From Maritimibacter sp. (GTDB lineage: Bacteria; Pseudomonadota; Alphaproteobacteria; Rhodobacterales; Rhodobacteraceae), in assembly GCA_011389895.1 (NCBI GenBank), contig JAABTN010000008.1:1-64000 (forward strand): 64,000 nt of DNA, given 5' to 3'. Below, one piece after another: positions 63,326-64,000 of this stretch. The translations under genes were made by a program, and so were the position numbers. The notes beneath the pieces are model-generated. The model worked only from the letters and a program-made list of their open reading frames with translations. It did not search any database and had not been told where the DNA came from. Numbering within the stretch: position 1 is the stretch's first letter; every line of letters begins with the position of its first letter.

Positions 63326-64000
63326 ATGTCACGGATCGCACTGGTGGACGACGACAGGAACATCCTGACGTCAGTATCTATGACTCTCGAAGCCGAAGGT
63401 TTCGACGTCGAAACATATAACGACGGGCAGCAGGCGCTGGACGCGTTCAACAAGCAGCTTCCGGACATGGCGGTCTTCGATATCAAGATGCCGCGCATGG
63501 ATGGGATGGATCTGCTTCAACGTGTGCGCCAGAAAACCAACATGCCGGTGATCTTTCTCACCTCGAAAGACGATGAGATCGACGAGGTTCTCGGCCTGCG
63601 CATGGGCGCGGACGATTACGTGAAAAAGCCCTTCTCCCAACGGCTTCTGGTGGAACGCATCCGGGCGCTCTTGCGTCGGCAGGATGCGCTCGATGGTGTC
63701 GTGATGCCGGACACCGAGGAGAACAAGGTGATGGTGCGCGGCGAATTGTCGATGGACCCGCTGCGCCACGCGGTGAAATGGAAGGGCAAGGACGTGTCTC
63801 TGACCGTCACCGAATTCCTGCTGTTGCAGGCGCTGGCACAACGTCCGGGGTTCGTGAAAAGCCGCGATCAGCTTATGGACGTGGCCTATGACGACCAAGT
63901 TTACGTCGACGACCGCACCATCGACAGCCACATCAAGCGGCTTCGGAAGAAGATGCGGATGGTCGATGACGAATTCTCGGCGATTGAGACGCTTTACGGT
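63326..64000 (+). CDS. chvI: ChvI-type response regulator, 3' end missing
   Basis: 225 residues visible; the last ~8 residues (after LYG) are outside the window. Receiver with Asp pair (8-9), phospho-Asp52 ([11 protein letters not shown]) and Lys in [10 protein letters not shown], then a winged helix with [18 protein letters not shown] and [16 protein letters not shown]. Belongs to the OmpR family as ChvI of Agrobacterium/Sinorhizobium ExoS-ChvI, which responds to acid and envelope stress; a ChvG kinase gene would be expected next. AAGGA before ATG 63326. Confidence 0.93.
   Translation, partial: MSRIALVDDDRNILTSVSMTLEAEGFDVETYNDGQQALDAFNKQLPDMAVFDIKMPRMDGMDLLQRVRQKTNMPVIFLTSKDDEIDEVLGLRMGADDYVKKPFSQRLLVERIRALLRRQDALDGVVMPDTEENKVMVRGELSMDPLRHAVKWKGKDVSLTVTEFLLLQALAQRPGFVKSRDQLMDVAYDDQVYVDDRTIDSHIKRLRKKMRMVDDEFSAIETLYG

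Noticed and set aside
63371-63931. A 186-codon minus-strand frame within the chvI-like gene
   Set aside because: The plus strand has the full receiver and winged-helix motifs; the antisense frame does not.

Overview
The window looks like ordinary chromosome from a high-GC alphaproteobacterium of the Rhodobacterales (Roseobacter/Rhodobacter group). This rests on gene content read directly from the sequence: a 44-residue aa3-type oxidase subunit IV, a DUF1674/SDHAF4-type protein, a BamF-like (DUF3035) lipoprotein, a MutL with endonuclease-type motifs, pckA divergent from a ChvI-type regulator, the lspA-purH-heparinase-rsmB block, and many ATGA/TGATG stop-start overlaps. I saw no insertion sequence, prophage, integron, CRISPR array or replication origin. 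One tRNA (Val, anticodon GAC) is present.

Layout. 1-6746: the 3' part of a large Ig-like-repeat adhesin followed by a complete type I secretion set (lipoprotein outer-membrane factor, ABC transporter with a dead C39-like domain, HlyD adaptor). 6768-11904: Sua5-type tRNA modification enzyme, then a coupled acyl-CoA dehydrogenase / metallo-beta-lactamase-fold hydrolase / small protein operon, oxidase subunit IV, and a lipoprotein with a possible permuted papain-like fold. 11980-24493: a PaaK-like CoA ligase, an internally duplicated protein of unknown function, and an uptake operon (acyl-CoA synthetase-livG-livH-small membrane protein-livM-livK-livF) divergent from a hybrid histidine kinase and an OmpR-type regulator. 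24581-37351: histidine phosphatase, DUF3775, mutL-rmuC, a catalytic/non-catalytic M16 protease pair, BamF-like lipoprotein, lspA, purH, a heparinase-like protein and rsmB.

37417-47580: SDHAF4-like protein, dapB, rbfA-truB, then a block (deoA, DUF1643, an RTX protein) separating truB from DUF5665-rpsO, then cytochrome b561/YceI and pnp. 47675-53601: phosphoesterase, serA and serC (serC with a leader hairpin), mobA, azlCD and rpmJ. 53672-64000: tRNA-Val, N-formylglutamate amidohydrolase, a zinc-ribbon DinB, Pr6Pr, recO, a TetR regulator with an acyl-CoA dehydrogenase sharing operator-like sites, a TSUP permease, DUF3859, pckA and the start of chvI.

The most interesting items are the acyl-CoA-synthetase/Liv operon beside a two-component system, the TetR sites before two co-oriented genes, a ~75-bp repeat filling two convergent intergenic gaps, the duplicated orphan protein, and the H-then-C lipoprotein. 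None of these is proven to be a new system. All calls come from reading sequence and motifs; no database search was run.
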